This document shows, one piece after another, positions 1-11,209 of a DNA stretch of 64,000 nucleotides. How positions within the stretch are numbered: position 1 is the first letter of the stretch; the number at the start of each line of letters is the position of its first letter. Made by a program: the position numbers and the translations under genes. Source of the stretch: Ischnura elegans (lineage: Eukaryota; Arthropoda; Insecta; Odonata; Coenagrionidae); the NCBI RefSeq assembly GCF_921293095.1, contig NC_060257.1:54782968-54846967 (forward strand), in the 5' to 3' direction. The notes under the pieces were generated by a model, which was given only the letters and a program-made list of their open reading frames with translations, searched no databases and was not told where the DNA came from.

Positions 1-530
1 ATTCCGCACATTACGACTAACCTAACTCTCCTGACCGCGAGCGCCCCACTTCGCAAATTGCTGCTGTGCCAACGGCAAAAGGTCGTTTCTCGTATTTTAA
101 GTAGGGACATAGTTATGTACTTCTGGTATCTACAGACAATAAACGTCTTCATTTTTTGTGTTAAACAAGTTGTTCGCTGTTCGAGGAAAATAAAATACAC
201 ACATGACAAAATCTAAAAAACCAAAATTACCTTTCATTTTCAAGTTTCACTGAAGTTTCAATCAGTATAACAGCAATACTATAAAATCACCACTTCGCAC
301 TATGTTGTACACCTAGCATACATTGCACCTACCAAGAATATCTCACATACAGCCCCATACTCACTCGGAACCGCTAAGCTATTGGTCATTTGCGCAATAC
401 AGACGTACGGATTGAAAGACCTTTTAATTATTTTTTTATTTCATTTATCTCAATTACCCCCAAAACAGCACAATGTGGCCGTTACATCGGGAGTTTAAAC
501 AATCCACAACAGACGATCACACTCACCCAT
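1..530. other. No gene seen
   Basis: AT-rich sequence without a recognisable coding region, RNA gene or terminal-repeat element. Confidence 0.5.
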
Positions 531-534
531 GTCC

Positions 535-630
535 TGGAAGGGGAAGCCTATCCAGGAATGACTCGAACCCGTGACCTTCGTTATGGTAGGCGAGGACTTA
601 TCCCCAACGCCACCGAGGCCGACATAGACA
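535..630 (-). repeat. tRNA-like SINE head
   Basis: Read on the minus strand, this stretch has a pol III A-box-like segment (GGTGGCGTTGGGG) followed about 40 bases later by a B-box match (GGTTCGAGTC, minus strand of 562-571). The acceptor arms do not pair as in a real tRNA, so a tRNA-derived SINE head or a tRNA relic is more likely than a functional tRNA. I could not find flanking duplications, and the 3' limit is unclear. Confidence 0.45.
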
Positions 631-725
631 ATTTTTAGACTCTTTGAGACGGTTATAAAATGTGCGGAATAGGCCTCGAGGGTGTAGGGTAATTGTACGA
701 TTTTTAGGCAATGATGCCCATCCGT

Positions 726-868
726 AATTCGATAACTCCACTGCATAAACGCTCAACAATAGCCCACCGAATTAAATCCGCTGATGTAGATAGCCCTTAT
801 AGTACCAAACGAGCGGATTTGATTCGGTGGGCGATTGTTGAGCGTTTATGCAGTGGAGGTATCGAATT
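726..868. repeat. Near-perfect inverted repeat, 57-bp arms
   Basis: Positions 726-782 and 812-868 are reverse complements with only a few mismatches, separated by 29 bases. Both arms carry the block CTGCATAAACGCTC. The transcript of either strand would fold into a long hairpin. It may be a compact foldback MITE. No clear target duplication was found. Confidence 0.8.
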
Positions 869-1124
869 GTTGCGGTAGATATGCGACACATGAATCACTT
901 ACTATGCTAACTTTTTATTTCTATTACCAACTTGTAGTTTTATTGGCATGGTAGGACGTTCGTGTCCTTAGTATTCCCCTAGTTTCTAATTAATTACGAT
1001 TACAAGCGAGTGAGTGAATTACCTCACTATAGGAGGCTACAATATTATTCTAAACTAGCTGTTATCTACCTCTACGAAATGAAGGCTGAAGCAAATAGAT
1101 ATAAGCCAAAAGCATGTATGCGCG

Positions 1125-1562
1125 TTAAGAGTAGGGAGGAAGTTTAGTATGGGGGAACACATGGGTTTTGACCCTTGAAAAGGCCGGAGAGGAACCGGAA
1201 GTGTAGTTCGTGGGGGGGGGATAGGGAGGAAGTAGCGGGGAGGGGAGGGAAGAGAATAAAAAATAACAATAATGGGCTTGGGGAAGTGTTGAGGGGTGCC
1301 ATGGTGACCTGGAGTGGGATAAACGGTCGGACTGGAGGAACTCGTAATGGCGGGCCCCTCTTCCTATTGGACGAAAAAAAGGAACCAAATGGGCCGGGTG
1401 ATGGAGATTCTGGGACACCTTCTCGGAGTGGAACAGGCGGACTAAATGAAAGGCTTTGCCGGCTGTTTTCATCGCTTCTAACGGGACTGGAGCACGTGCT
1501 GCCGAATGTATGAGGAAAAAATTCGTTGTCTCGGGCGTGACCACGTTGAGTCGACTTAACAT
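1125..1562. promoter_or_regulatory. GC-rich island, possible promoter
   Basis: This segment is markedly richer in G and C than its flanks. It holds purine runs, a reverse CCAAT box (CTATTGG near 1364), and an E-box CACGTG near 1494. Long overlapping ORFs on both strands reflect the base composition and show no recognisable domain. It could be the promoter or first exon of a gene running outward, or a GC-rich repeat. No splice-supported transcript could be drawn. Confidence 0.2.
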
Positions 1563-1864
1563 AATGAAATGTAAAAAAAAAATTTATATCTGAATAAAAA
1601 TTTCATCTGCATGTGGCGATATGATGATTTCCACTAGATAATGGCGTGTCACGGCTAGACCTAGGTCGTACAGTATTAAATTTATGTGGAATTATTAAGT
1701 TTTTTACATTTATTTATAAAAAATGCTGTGGTATAGGGAATGGAAAGAAGTGCCAACAATACGTTAGCTATTCTTACAATATTCTACCGATTTAGATAGG
1801 TCTCCATGGGATACCCAAGAAGTAATATGGCAGCGTCCCCTCCCTTCATGGACTTCCCTCTTAA

Positions 1865-2617
1865 CCCTTTCACTGCTGTTCAATCTCCGGAAACCTTCTC
1901 CTCACATGCGGCGAAAATGTTAAAATGCGTCTCCTGGGCCCATGGAGCAGGTACTTCCAGGATGGGTGTGGTACACCCTCCGAAGGGTCACTAATCCCCG
2001 ACCCTATCCTCGACGAACTCACCCTCGCAGGACCGTCTCATCGGCCCTACCAGCGGGGGCCCTACCTCCGGAAAAGTGACCGCTCTGACTGTAATTTGAA
2101 AATCAATCAATCAATCCGATCATCGAAATATGATAGTTTTCATCGCACTCCTGCCAATCAAGCAATCAAGTACGTCTTTGAACCGTGTCTCTGCGATAAA
2201 AAATAACGATTTTGTTAACTTTGCAATAAAACGTGGCTGCGGACCACCGGAAAATGGCCATTATATCAAAGTTAACAAAATCATTATTTTTCATCGCAGA
2301 AACACGGTTCAAAGACGTACTTTATTGCTTGATTGGCAGGAGTGCGATGAAAACAATCATATTGTGATGATCGGATTGATTGATTGATTTTCAAATTGCA
2401 GTCAGAGCGGTCACTTTTCCGGAGGTAGGGCCCCCGCTGGTAGGGCCGATGAGACGGTCTTGCGTGGGTGTGTTCGTCGAGGAAAGGGTCCTGGATTAGT
2501 GGGTCCCTTCGAAGTGCTTCGTGGAAGTGCTGACCGTATGGCAGGGAGGAACGAAAAAGTACGTCCACCGCAGTCTGTCGTGCGGACGTACTAGGTACGT
2601 CCACAGCAGTGAAAGGG
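1865..2617. mobile_element. TTAA (piggyBac-type) non-autonomous element with giant foldback
   Basis: Flanked by TTAA at 1861-1864 and 2618-2621, with terminal inverted repeats CCCTTTCACTGCTG / CAGCAGTGAAAGGG. The TTAA duplication and CCY-type ends are the hallmark of the piggyBac superfamily. The interior is dominated by a very long inverted repeat (about 1988-2235 against 2260-2500). It sits inside a LINE copy whose relatives at 11878 and 29818 show the empty site. No transposase is encoded. Confidence 0.85.
1988..2500. repeat. Long inverted repeat, arms ~240 bp
   Basis: The left arm (from about 1988) and right arm (ending about 2500) are reverse complements over roughly 240 bp. The loop is short (around 2226-2265). 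Shared landmarks are CGGGGGCCCTACCTCCGG and its complement, and the TCAATCAATCAATCCGATCA block. This is the core of the TTAA element, and a transcript through it would give a long dsRNA hairpin. Confidence 0.85.
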
Positions 2618-3365
2618 TTAACTCACAATACGGCTTACTCCCTTTCAATCTATCTAAAAATCCTATCCTCTTCCTTCCCCTCCCTCGTTTACCTAACAAT
2701 CTATCCTCCAAAACTATTTCGACATCCCCTCCCCGCTAAGTACTAACTCAATGCATACCGTCTCTCTCTTCTGTATCTTATCTAGAAGCTGCCTCTCCTC
2801 AACCACCATGTCCAGCACTTCGTCGTTCCATTTCCTCTCTGTCCCCTTCTCCTCCATTCTTCTCCAGATATACATCTCAAACGCCTCAATTCTCCTCTCA
2901 AGACTTCCCAAGCCTCCGCGTTTCCCTTCATAATATATAAAAAAAAGTATTCTTCACTTCGTTGTTCCCTTTCCTCCTCCTCGTCAACTTCCAGACCAAA
3001 TCCTCCGAAGCCTCCAGTTTTCTCTCGTCATCTTTCCTAAGTGTCCACGTTTTCGCACCGTAAAGCGCTACACTCCATATGAGGCTATTTTTTTAGCCTT
3101 TCCTTTAAACTTATACCAGACGATCCTATAATAAGCTCCTTCCAAATCATGAACGCCACCTTTGCTAACGCAATTCCCTTCTTTATATACCTACAGCCAT
3201 ATCTGCTGTTATCTAATAAGCTACCTAAATAGTTAAATTGCTCCACCTGCCTAATTTTATGCCCACCTTCTTTTACCTTGATTCTCCCATTACTAACTCG
3301 CTATGAATAACCTTGGTCATCTTAGACAATTAATAGGCTCTTTTTGAAATTGATAGATTCAAAAA

Positions 3366-3470
3366 TAAACGCTGGTATATTTCATACAATATTTATTAAA
3401 AAGTCTACAGGTTTCAACCTTTTCAGGTCATTATCAAGAGGTAACAGAACTGACCATTAGAAATTACAGA
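3366..3470 (-). repeat. Possible Penelope-type tail with ribozyme-like motif
   Basis: The minus strand reads TTGATAATGACCTGAAAAGG followed by TTGAAACCTG. This resembles the CTGATGA...GAAAC signature near Penelope-like element ends. It is degenerate and no coding sequence is attached, so the call is weak. Confidence 0.3.
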
Positions 3471-4078
3471 CAAGAATTGTGATAAAGTGAGGATGGTGGG
3501 TTGCAAATATATGGTCGGGTATCGGCCACCCGTTGAAGTCTCCGAACTGAAGGTGCCTCCCGCGAATTGGATCTAATCTATATTGATATAAGAGGATGTC
3601 TGTTTGTTTGTCCGCTACACGTTTCCATACAACTGCACGAATTGCGACCAAAGTTAGTCCATAGGTGGATCTCATGCTTTCAAACCCCATAGTGCTACTT
3701 TCGATTGCGTCTGACGTGTCTTTTTGCGTCGTTTTCTCTTTACAGTTTGTTACGACACATGATACAATTTCTGCGGTTGGACATCCTGCCGGGAAGGCAC
3801 ACTTCTTGACGCGCTCGAAAAGAAAATCATCTATCCTGTGTACTATCCTTTCCTAGCAACGCCGGGTGGCCTGTTAATGACCTATAAGAGATGTATTGCA
3901 TATATGAAGAGACTCTTTCCTCGCGTATCTGAGCACTGAGCGTTTCCCTAATTTCCAATCGAACTCGGGATAGAGTTTTTCACCCGAGCGGAAGCCCAAA
4001 AAACTTTAAGGGGCAAGGAGGTTTTACTGGAGGCACTGTTGCTGAGTTTTTAGTGTGGCCACGGTTCCGCCATCTTGG
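3471..4078. other. No gene seen
   Basis: Short ORFs on both strands without recognisable domains. No repeat boundaries could be drawn. Confidence 0.4.
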
Positions 4079-4086
4079 TTTGACAA

Positions 4087-4347
4087 CAGGGGTGCCGACT
4101 TACAAAAAATATTGGGGGGGGCCAAACCGGGGACCTTGCCCCGGTATGTTTTATAAGTAGTGAAATTTAAGTTTTTTAAGCATTTTAGAAGAGTCATATT
4201 ATCAACATTAGAACCCTGATCACTCGAATCTCGATATCTGGACACTCCGGGGAAAATTGACAAGCCTGACACATTTTTTCCTCACATCTGTAACGAATTT
4301 TTGGGGGGGCTCGGGCCCCCTCAGGCCCCATGGAGTCGGCGCCACTG
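4087..4347. mobile_element. hAT-type MITE, family 1 (261 bp)
   Basis: A perfect 8-bp target duplication TTTGACAA (4079-4086 and 4348-4355) encloses a 261-bp element with ends CAGGGGTGCCGAC / GTCGGCGCCACTG. The 8-bp duplication and CAGGG ends are typical of the hAT superfamily. A second copy of exactly the same length is at 14034-14294. No coding capacity. Confidence 0.9.
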
Positions 4348-4355
4348 TTTGACAA

Positions 4356-7080
4356 TTATTGGACTTAGTCTCCTACTGATATTTTGATATGGCTAAGTTG
4401 TGTTCTGAAAATGCACTACAAGGAGTGAAAAATGCTAAGACAATCATTAGTATTTCGCCCGCGATTATTATTGGATTTTTCCCATCATTCGCGATACTTA
4501 ACTGTTATTGTTAATGAAAAATAATGTGTCTGTAAGCCACTTCACTAGTGGGAATATCCTTGAAAATATATATTGTTATTGTGTATACTGTAATTGTTAG
4601 ATTTCCGTTGGCTATAACAAAATTAAATTCCTGTATAAGTGCAGATAAAAGACTAATTTACTCTCGTAAATTTTATTTTCCAACTAAGCTGGTTGAAGAA
4701 CGTAACCATGGTGATTGTTAATAACTTTTCCCTGGAAAAAGATACTTGAGTCATAACTTCGCGAAGCCTACCAATGAAGAAAGGAAAAATGTTTACCCTG
4801 TTTACCTTGTGCGTTCCATAGGCTATTTTAATATATTAACGAGTTATGAGCAAAAAAATCACCGAATGGAAAGCATTATCCCTTATGGGATTGCCAATGT
4901 TTTGGTAAAAGTGGGCTTGGTTTTTCCTACCCAAGCACCCCTATTCCGGCCACACTTCGCTCCACGCTCGAAACCAGTGGCTCCCCCTACAGATATTTAC
5001 AACCTCCTTGATGGATACGAAAAACTTGATTGAAATTACACCACAAGCAAGCACAATGTTCGTATCATTACTGAATACCCATTGAGACTCTTGGCTCCAT
5101 CGCTAGACACCGCCAAGTTCTGAGGTAGCTGACCGACTACAAAGGCCACAATGAATTACTGACAAGGTACCCGCATCGAGTTTTCCGCGACAGGGCATTG
5201 ATTGAACAACAATAACCGCGTGCGTTGATAGTTGAAAAACCTACTTGATGGCTTCAATCGACATCAAAATATCACGATGTCGTCGTCCGCCAAAAATATG
5301 CTATTAAATCCACAAGTTCTTTAGTTCGATAGGAGAATAGATTTCGGATGAAGAAATATTTTAATATATTCAGCTATCTATGTAAAAAGAATGACAAAAA
5401 TGCAACATGTGATGGACACTCTAGAATAACTCACATGAATTGCCGTGAAAATTGAGTGCCGTGAATTCTAATCTTGCATGGATTTGCGAAAGGAATTACT
5501 AACCGTTGGAAAGTTTTGCCTTTTCATGAATATGCATGTATTTTTTGTTATTATGCGTAATATTTTATGACCGTGTGGTATGCATGTGGCAGTCCTCTTG
5601 CATGCTGCATTGCTGTGTGTTGGTGATTAATCTTTATCCACTCCACCCACTATGCGATTCTTATAATTTAGAACTTCTTAATTATACGCTGCAAAGCAAA
5701 GAGTAGCAGGTAAAATGGCTCTGAAAGACTATCCTGCATGATTTCAATATTTTCATTGCTTTGTCATTTTTTTTCTTCGTCTAATTCAATCGCATCACAA
5801 CATTTTCCGTTCCGTCTGAAGCTATTTATTGAATAAAATTCGAGCTTTATGCCTTCATTAAGAACAATGTTTAATATATAAATTATATTAAGATTAAAAT
5901 CTATAAATCATCCTAAAAATAACCACCATCACAATCCTTTTAGGTATACATGCTACACATTAGGTTTTCACTGTTCTTCGATATTCACCTGGTTCTATTT
6001 CAGCACTTCATGAGAGACAATGTATTATAGGTTTTCGAAAGCAGTCGAATTGAAACCCATCCTCTGATATAAATATTTTTTCGGAATGTTTTCTGGCAAC
6101 CGATTACTGGCTAAATTGCATCCCATCACGAGGTGTGCTTCCCTCCGCTTCATTTTAAGTGCAAGATAAGAAAGACGTCTTCGTGTGGGACACATGGCGG
6201 CTGAATTAATTTCCTTTTGCCTCTTGAGTATTTTTTCGGCGGTGGTGCGAGGAAAAGGTGTCTATGCCTCTGTGAATTGAAATGAGGGGTATAATAAAAC
6301 AACCTACTGCAGGTCGTCTCCCTCAATTACCTCTTTATATCCCAAGAACTATATCTTCCAAAGGTTACACCGGCGCGTGGCCTTTCTTTCGGCGTATTCT
6401 TAAGAAATATTGACTTTACACCATGACGTAAATTTCCCGAATTATATATTTGGTAAACGAAAGATAATGTCTACTTTATGTCAAATTTCACGTGAAAAAC
6501 GGGTTTGCCTTGTAGTGTTACAAAACCATACAGATGAGAGCCAAAATATTCAAAAGTCATGAAAAATATAGGCAAAGCACCAGGTCAAAGGAATGAATTT
6601 GACATGCATAATACCGACGTATCATTTTGTCATGTGATTTTGAACTGAGAGGGAAGTGCCTCTTCTACTACTCCGCAATAGGCTTCTCCTATTTTTTTAA
6701 ATGCCTATCGAAGTATCCTGACGGTTCTGTCCTTGTAAATCCAAAATACAGCCTCCGATTCGTCATCTTTCGAAATAATCTCACCCTCTGACCTTCCAAC
6801 TACCATTCTGTAAGCCTCTGGGTAGGAGCATGAAAGAACTATTGCTCCACCAGGATGCATCCCCAAAGGACCGACAGTTAAAGGTCCCGAAGTTTTTGAA
6901 TCCGGGCTTTTCTGCGTTCAGTGGGATGGGGAACAGCTTCGGAAAAACCATTCTTCGAGCCGAAGAGTGGCACGTGCCGTCTGGTTGAGGTACCCCCACC
7001 TTTTCCCCACCCCTCTTCTGGTGTACCCCTCTTTGTTTCCTGAGTTTCCGCCCAACCAGGGGGGGCCCTAGGAACAGCTC
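4356..7080. other. No gene seen
   Basis: AT-rich intergenic sequence of 2.7 kb. A 95-codon ORF near 4746-5033 lacks an ATG and any recognisable domain. Nothing else is supported. Confidence 0.5.
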
Positions 7081-7084
7081 TTAT

Positions 7085-7310
7085 CCTCCCGAGCCCTCGC
7101 TTGCTTACACATTTTTCACGCTTTTGAGAGACCCCAGAGGACCAAAACTCCTCGAATGCAATATGGGTTTGTTCTCCTGAATGGAGAAATTCTCAACGAA
7201 GCACACTCGAAAAAGTTTGAAATGTGCTCTTCTCCCATTCGCGACACGTTACCAACGAACTTCGAGGCGGGACTTTTAAAAATTAAAGGGCTGTTCATCT
7301 ACATTTGCGT
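7085..7310 (+). repeat. Dispersed repeat R7, copy 1
   Basis: Shares the string CACATTTTTCACGCTTT, then GAGAGACCCC, then CTCCTGAATGGAGAAAT and CATTCGCGACACGTTACC, with copies at 7977-8200 and 9008-9140. The three copies lie in the same orientation 0.9-1 kb apart. The class is not known. Confidence 0.7.
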
Positions 7311-7481
7311 ATAACACTACTGAGGTGTTCGGCAGGGTGTGAACCTTCACCAACATGAAACAAAGGCCGTAACGCGTCATCTATTTATGATTATCATTAT
7401 AAGAACTTCATCTCACAATTCCTATTCAACGCCCTGGAGCTCTAATCCTCATGAACCAAAGGATTAAAATATACTTCCAAG

Positions 7482-7748
7482 CAAGCGCGTTCCCAGGACC
7501 AAATCTAGAGGGGGCAAGCCGTGGTCGTTCAAGTTGTAACACAGAAATAATTAAGGAAACCAAAAGTATATAAAAGTAGTTTATTCGCTTTTTAAATTAT
7601 TTGCTCGAAAAAACATTTTTATTATTATTACATGGTTTATATGTACTAATATCAATTTTATTGGGTATAAAAAATACTTTCGTTTTAAAATAAATTTACT
7701 TTTGCTTCTAGGAGGGGGGGTAGCTGCCCCTCGCTGGGTACGCCCATG
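7482..7748. mobile_element. hAT-type MITE, family 3 (267 bp)
   Basis: A perfect 8-bp duplication CTTCCAAG (7474-7481 and 7749-7756) flanks an element ending in CAAGCGCGTTCCCAGG and CTGGGTACGCCCATG. A related copy in the opposite orientation is at 57145-57436. No ORF is credible. Confidence 0.85.
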
Positions 7749-7976
7749 CTTCCAAGAACGTGTACAATACAACATGAACGCTATTTATAACACAGAAGGT
7801 ATGGAATTAATCTAAATCCTACATGTGAAGGCAATCTGCTTATGAAGCTTAAGCATTCATAAGATTCTGTTAGAAATACATGGTAAATTCAGGAACATTA
7901 TTTAGGAATTTAGGTAGTGTGCTATAGGTACTAACAGTCAATCCCTCCGTCCATGAAGGGAGCCTTAGGATCTACT

Positions 7977-8200
7977 CTTATCCTCATATGCCTTCGCTTG
8001 CTAACACATTTTTCACGCTTTGGAGAGACCCCCTGAGGACGAAACTCCTCGAATGCAATATAAATTTGTTCTCCTGAATGGAGAAATCCTCAACGAAGCT
8101 CACAAGAAAAGTCTAAAATGTGCACTTGTCCCATTCATGACACGTTACCTACGAACGTCGTGGCGGGACTTTAAAAAATTAAGGATCTGTTCACGAAATA
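7977..8200 (+). repeat. Dispersed repeat R7, copy 2
   Basis: Second, slightly diverged copy of the 7085-7310 repeat, with the same order of blocks and the same orientation. Its ORF differs from that of copy 1 and is not a gene. Confidence 0.7.
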
Positions 8201-8362
8201 AGTTCATAAAATTAGTATGCCAAGGGAACGTTTAGTTTTTGAAAAAAATGGCGAAGTTTATAGAAAAAAAATAACACGAAACTTGGTTAAATTAGAGCGA
8301 AAGTTTGGAACGCGCAGTTCCGTATTCATTTTTTCTTGAGCGTTATTTAATGGGCTAGGCGA

Positions 8363-8676
8363 TTTTCAGCTCATTCTTCATCGCTTGCGAGTGGATTTTT
8401 GGACAAAGAGAATACTGTAACGATACCCAAGCCATCATATTCGCCATACATGGCTCCGTGTAACGTTTTCCTATTCCCAAAAACAAAGAGAGACTTAAAG
8501 GGCCGTCGCTTGGCCAGCACAGATGATATTAAAAGAAATCGCAGACAGAGCAAAAAGCCATCCCAAAGATCGAGTTTGGGAAGTGTTTCAAGGATTGACA
8601 GAAGCGCTGGCACAAGTGAATAATATCTATTTGTGGGGACTATTTTGAAGGTGACGACATTAATGTAGACGAATAA
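8363..8676 (+). pseudogene. mariner transposase C-terminal remnant
   Basis: From 8363 the + strand reads FSAHSSSLASGFLDKENTV, then YSPYMAPCNVFLFPK and LKGRRLAS. It then loses frame and regains the canonical mariner C-terminus GDYFEGDDINVDE before TAA at 8674-8676. This is the last third of a Tc1/mariner family D,D34D transposase. The third catalytic aspartate, normally D in the APxD motif, is N here, and YSPD is YSPY. Frameshifts lie between the LKGRR block and the end. The 5' part is missing. It is a dead copy. Confidence 0.85.
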
Positions 8677-8833
8677 ATAAATATTTTTTTCGTAAAAACA
8701 AAATTCCCGTTATCTTTTTTAACTTATCTCCTCTTGTCTTCTATTCGTTGGTAGCGTTGGCACAAAGTTTTCCTACCGCTGGTATTTTGTGTTCACAGAG
8801 GTCGCGTCTCATGAAAAAAAATTTCCCCCACCT

Positions 8834-8976
8834 TTCATCTGCCAATTCCGTCGAGACTTCAGGAAAAGTCAATTTAAATCCTGTATTGTTAGTTGAAGGA
8901 ATAAAAACTTTGCTTTTTCCACATGGTGATTTTTTCTGCCTTACCATGGTTTCGTCACAGCGTAACATTTTCAAGC
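8834..8976 (+). repeat. Dispersed repeat R8, copy 1
   Basis: The block running from TTTCATCTGCCAATTC to GTCACAGCGTAACATTTTC recurs at 10071-10213 in the same orientation, and partly inverted at 10248-10335. The reverse-strand ORF that covers it is not recognised. Confidence 0.65.
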
Positions 8977-9007
8977 CTCATTAGCATTCAAGTAATATTT
9001 TCGTAAC

Positions 9008-9140
9008 ACCTAGAAATGCTCAACAAAGCACACTCGAAAAAGTTTGAAATGTGCGCTTCTGCCATTCGCGACACGTTGCCAACGAGCTTCGTGGCGGGAC
9101 TTTTAAAAGTTAAAGGCCAGTTTACTTTACGAAAATTTTT
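9008..9140 (+). repeat. Dispersed repeat R7, copy 3
   Basis: Third and shortest copy of the repeat at 7085 and 7977. It starts near GAAATGCTCAACAAAGCA and ends near CTTTTAAAAGTTAAAGG. Confidence 0.65.
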
Positions 9141-9260
9141 ATTATACTTTAGGGGCATGTAAACCAGCATAATAAAAACTAAAGTTGACCATCGGACCCT
9201 CCAAACTACAATCCCCGGAAATTTAAAAATTCCCGTAAATTGTTGAATACTCCTCGTAAC

Positions 9261-9928
9261 AGGGTGGTTTCCTATTATTTTTTTATTGCCTAAATCGAAA
9301 GATTATTACTCCTCGAGTAGGTATTTCACTCTTTTAGTTTTTTTAATGACAATATCTATTTTTCGCGATTAAACGAAAAGTGAAAATTTTCAAGCGCGCG
9401 AAAACGCGACGGCTAAGTAGGAATGATGGGAAAAAGTCCGTGTGACGCATTTCTGGTTCCCCCTCCCGCCTTGTGAGGTGACCTTGGGGCGAGGCTTCAG
9501 CGCTGATACGTCGCGCGCTGCTAGCAGGTAGCTGAGTACCCTGCTAGCTGGTAGCGCTTGGCTTAAATAAGGATTATTAATATGTACCTTATCAAACTAA
9601 GGAAACTTTCCGAACTTAGGTATTTTTAATTTGTGATTATTAAGAGATGTTTCCCTGAGCTCTGTACCTCATGCAAGCATTAGTAATTTCCGACGATGTA
9701 AAACTCCTATCTACACGTATAGAAACTAGGTCCCTGTGACGTCACATGGAGTGGAATCGCATGGGCGCCAATCAGGCCTTTTTCAAATGGGAATAAAATT
9801 GACCGTTGCCATTCGCCTAGACTGGGATTTCTAAAACCAAATAATTTGTATATTATGAATACACTAATGGTGGGTAAGGAATCGCAATCAATACATTTCA
9901 TTTTCTTTGATGAAGGAAACTACCCTAC
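9261..9928 (+). mobile_element. Element R9 copy A (~0.67 kb, unclassified TIR element)
   Basis: The ends are GGGTGGTTTCCTATTATT and GGAAACTACCCTA, near-perfect inverted repeats. Three more copies lie at 12650-13256 (inverted), 36913-37584 and 60776-61444. Conserved internal landmarks are CTGGTAGCGCTTGGCTTAA and the CRE-like box GTGACGTCAC. A TAACAG string occurs on both sides here, but the duplication is unresolved for the family as a whole. Confidence 0.8.
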
Positions 9929-10070
9929 TGTAACAGTTTAAGAGGACGCATCACTCCATCAGTACTTTTTTGCGCGTAAAATCAAGTTGCCCAACTTTGA
10001 GCGTTTGGTATTCCCGTAGTTTTCGTTCCAGTAGCTTGAAATTTTGATGATACATTTTATCTACCCTGCT

Positions 10071-10340
10071 TTTCATCAGCAAATTCTGTCGAAACTTCAG
10101 CAAAAGCGCATATAAATCCCTTACCATCAGTAGAAGGAATAAAAACTTCGCTTTTTCCACATGGTGATTTATTCTGCCTTATTATGGTTTCGTCACAGCG
10201 TAACATTTTCAAGATGTGACGAATATTTTGCTTGAATGTTAATGTTGCTTGAACATGTTACGCTGTGACGAAACCACGATCGAACAGAATAAATAGCCAC
10301 GTGGACAAAGTAAAGTTTTTATTCCTTTAACTCCTACGAT
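10071..10340 (+). repeat. Dispersed repeat R8, copy 2 plus inverted part
   Basis: 10071-10213 repeats 8834-8976. After 34 bases, 10248-10335 runs back as the inverted complement (CATGTTACGCTGTGACGAAA), so the locus has a foldback structure. Confidence 0.65.
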
Positions 10341-10375
10341 GCGTGCGGTGTGCATCTACATCTACATCTACATAA

Positions 10376-10521
10376 TACCCTGCGAGCCACCTCTAGGGTG
10401 TTTGGCAGGGGGTGATCAATCACCAGATTCCATGCATGTGGGAATCGGAAATTCTTTTGCATGCTGCATGCTGGTAAATTGATCACCCCCTGCCAAACAC
10501 CCTAGAGGTGCTCGCAAGGTA
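10376..10521. repeat. Foldback, arms ~45 bp
   Basis: 10376-10420 and 10478-10521 are reverse complements (shared block CACCTCTAGGGTGTTTGGCA), with a 57-bp loop. The left arm follows the repeated triplet-like string CATCTACATCTACATCTACA. Short diverged relatives of this end occur near 7320, 20930 and 23630. Confidence 0.85.
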
Positions 10522-10524
10522 TTA

Positions 10525-10758
10525 AGGCCGTTTTACACGGTACACGGAATTGCGCAATCTGACGTACGTGCGAAGGCGCAATCAAAAATGCGTCGTGTAA
10601 AGCGGTGAATTGCTAGAACACATGCGAGAATGCGTGGACGCGAGACGGCAAAATAGCCCCTGTTCTAATTTCGTTCATGCATTCGCGCAATTCCACGCCA
10701 TTTTAGAAATTAATGCAGCTCTAACCTGCGCAATTCCGTGTACCGTGTAAAACGGCCT
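10525..10758. mobile_element. PIF/Harbinger-type MITE (234 bp)
   Basis: A TTA duplication (10522-10524 and 10759-10761) flanks ~32-bp terminal inverted repeats beginning AGGCCGTTTTACACGG. TTA or TAA duplications are typical of PIF/Harbinger elements. A diverged relative lies in the CSRNP intron at 35537-35754. No coding sequence. Confidence 0.85.
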
Positions 10759-11209
10759 TTATGAAGACGTAGATTTAGATGCAGGATTTCCATCGAGTTT
10801 CGCCCGCTACTATCAATTAAATCCCTTATATTGGCGACATCAGGGGAATTCATCTTTTTTTTTAAATGCCTCACACAACAACATCGATTTAAATGGCAGG
10901 ACGACGACAAGTCAAAGGCATACGTGGAAAAAATAATATATAACGCTCCGACCACGTCGAAGAGTAGGCAGGAATACGACGCGACAGGGACTCAAGGGAG
11001 TAAAAACCAGTCGCCTGAGGGGAGGGAAGTTGGCCAGGCATGAAAGGAAAAAAGGCGGTTGGATTCGCATGCGTTGAATGGAGGATCATGGGAAGGGGCG
11101 AAACACAAAAGAAATGGGGAGGGCTTTTATAGTTAGCGCGAGAGAATAAGGGCGGGGAACGAACGTTAAGAAGTCGAGGCTTATAGAGGGACTCCCGGGT
11201 GAGGGATAT

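Larger units (their letters stand above)
1778..3350 (-). pseudogene. LINE remnant (reverse transcriptase C-terminus)
   Basis: Minus-strand translation, with frameshifts, gives phrases typical of the C-terminal part of non-LTR retrotransposon ORF2 proteins. From upstream to downstream these include QFNYLGSLLD, a segment resembling LKNSLIWSVALYGAKTW, LERRIEAFEMYIWRRMEEK and GKRGRGRKRIGFLDR. The order matches the usual LINE C-terminus. It is broken by stops and by a TTAA-flanked DNA element (1865-2617). The LINE 3' end is near 1778, since the same end sequence (ACAATATTCTACCGATT) recurs at 11796. Two shorter fragments of the family lie at 11796-12045 and 29430-30045. It is a dead copy. Confidence 0.75.

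Noticed and set aside
1125-1562. 145-codon minus-strand protein
   Set aside because: Composition-driven open frame in a GC-rich island with a competing open frame on the other strand; no domain.
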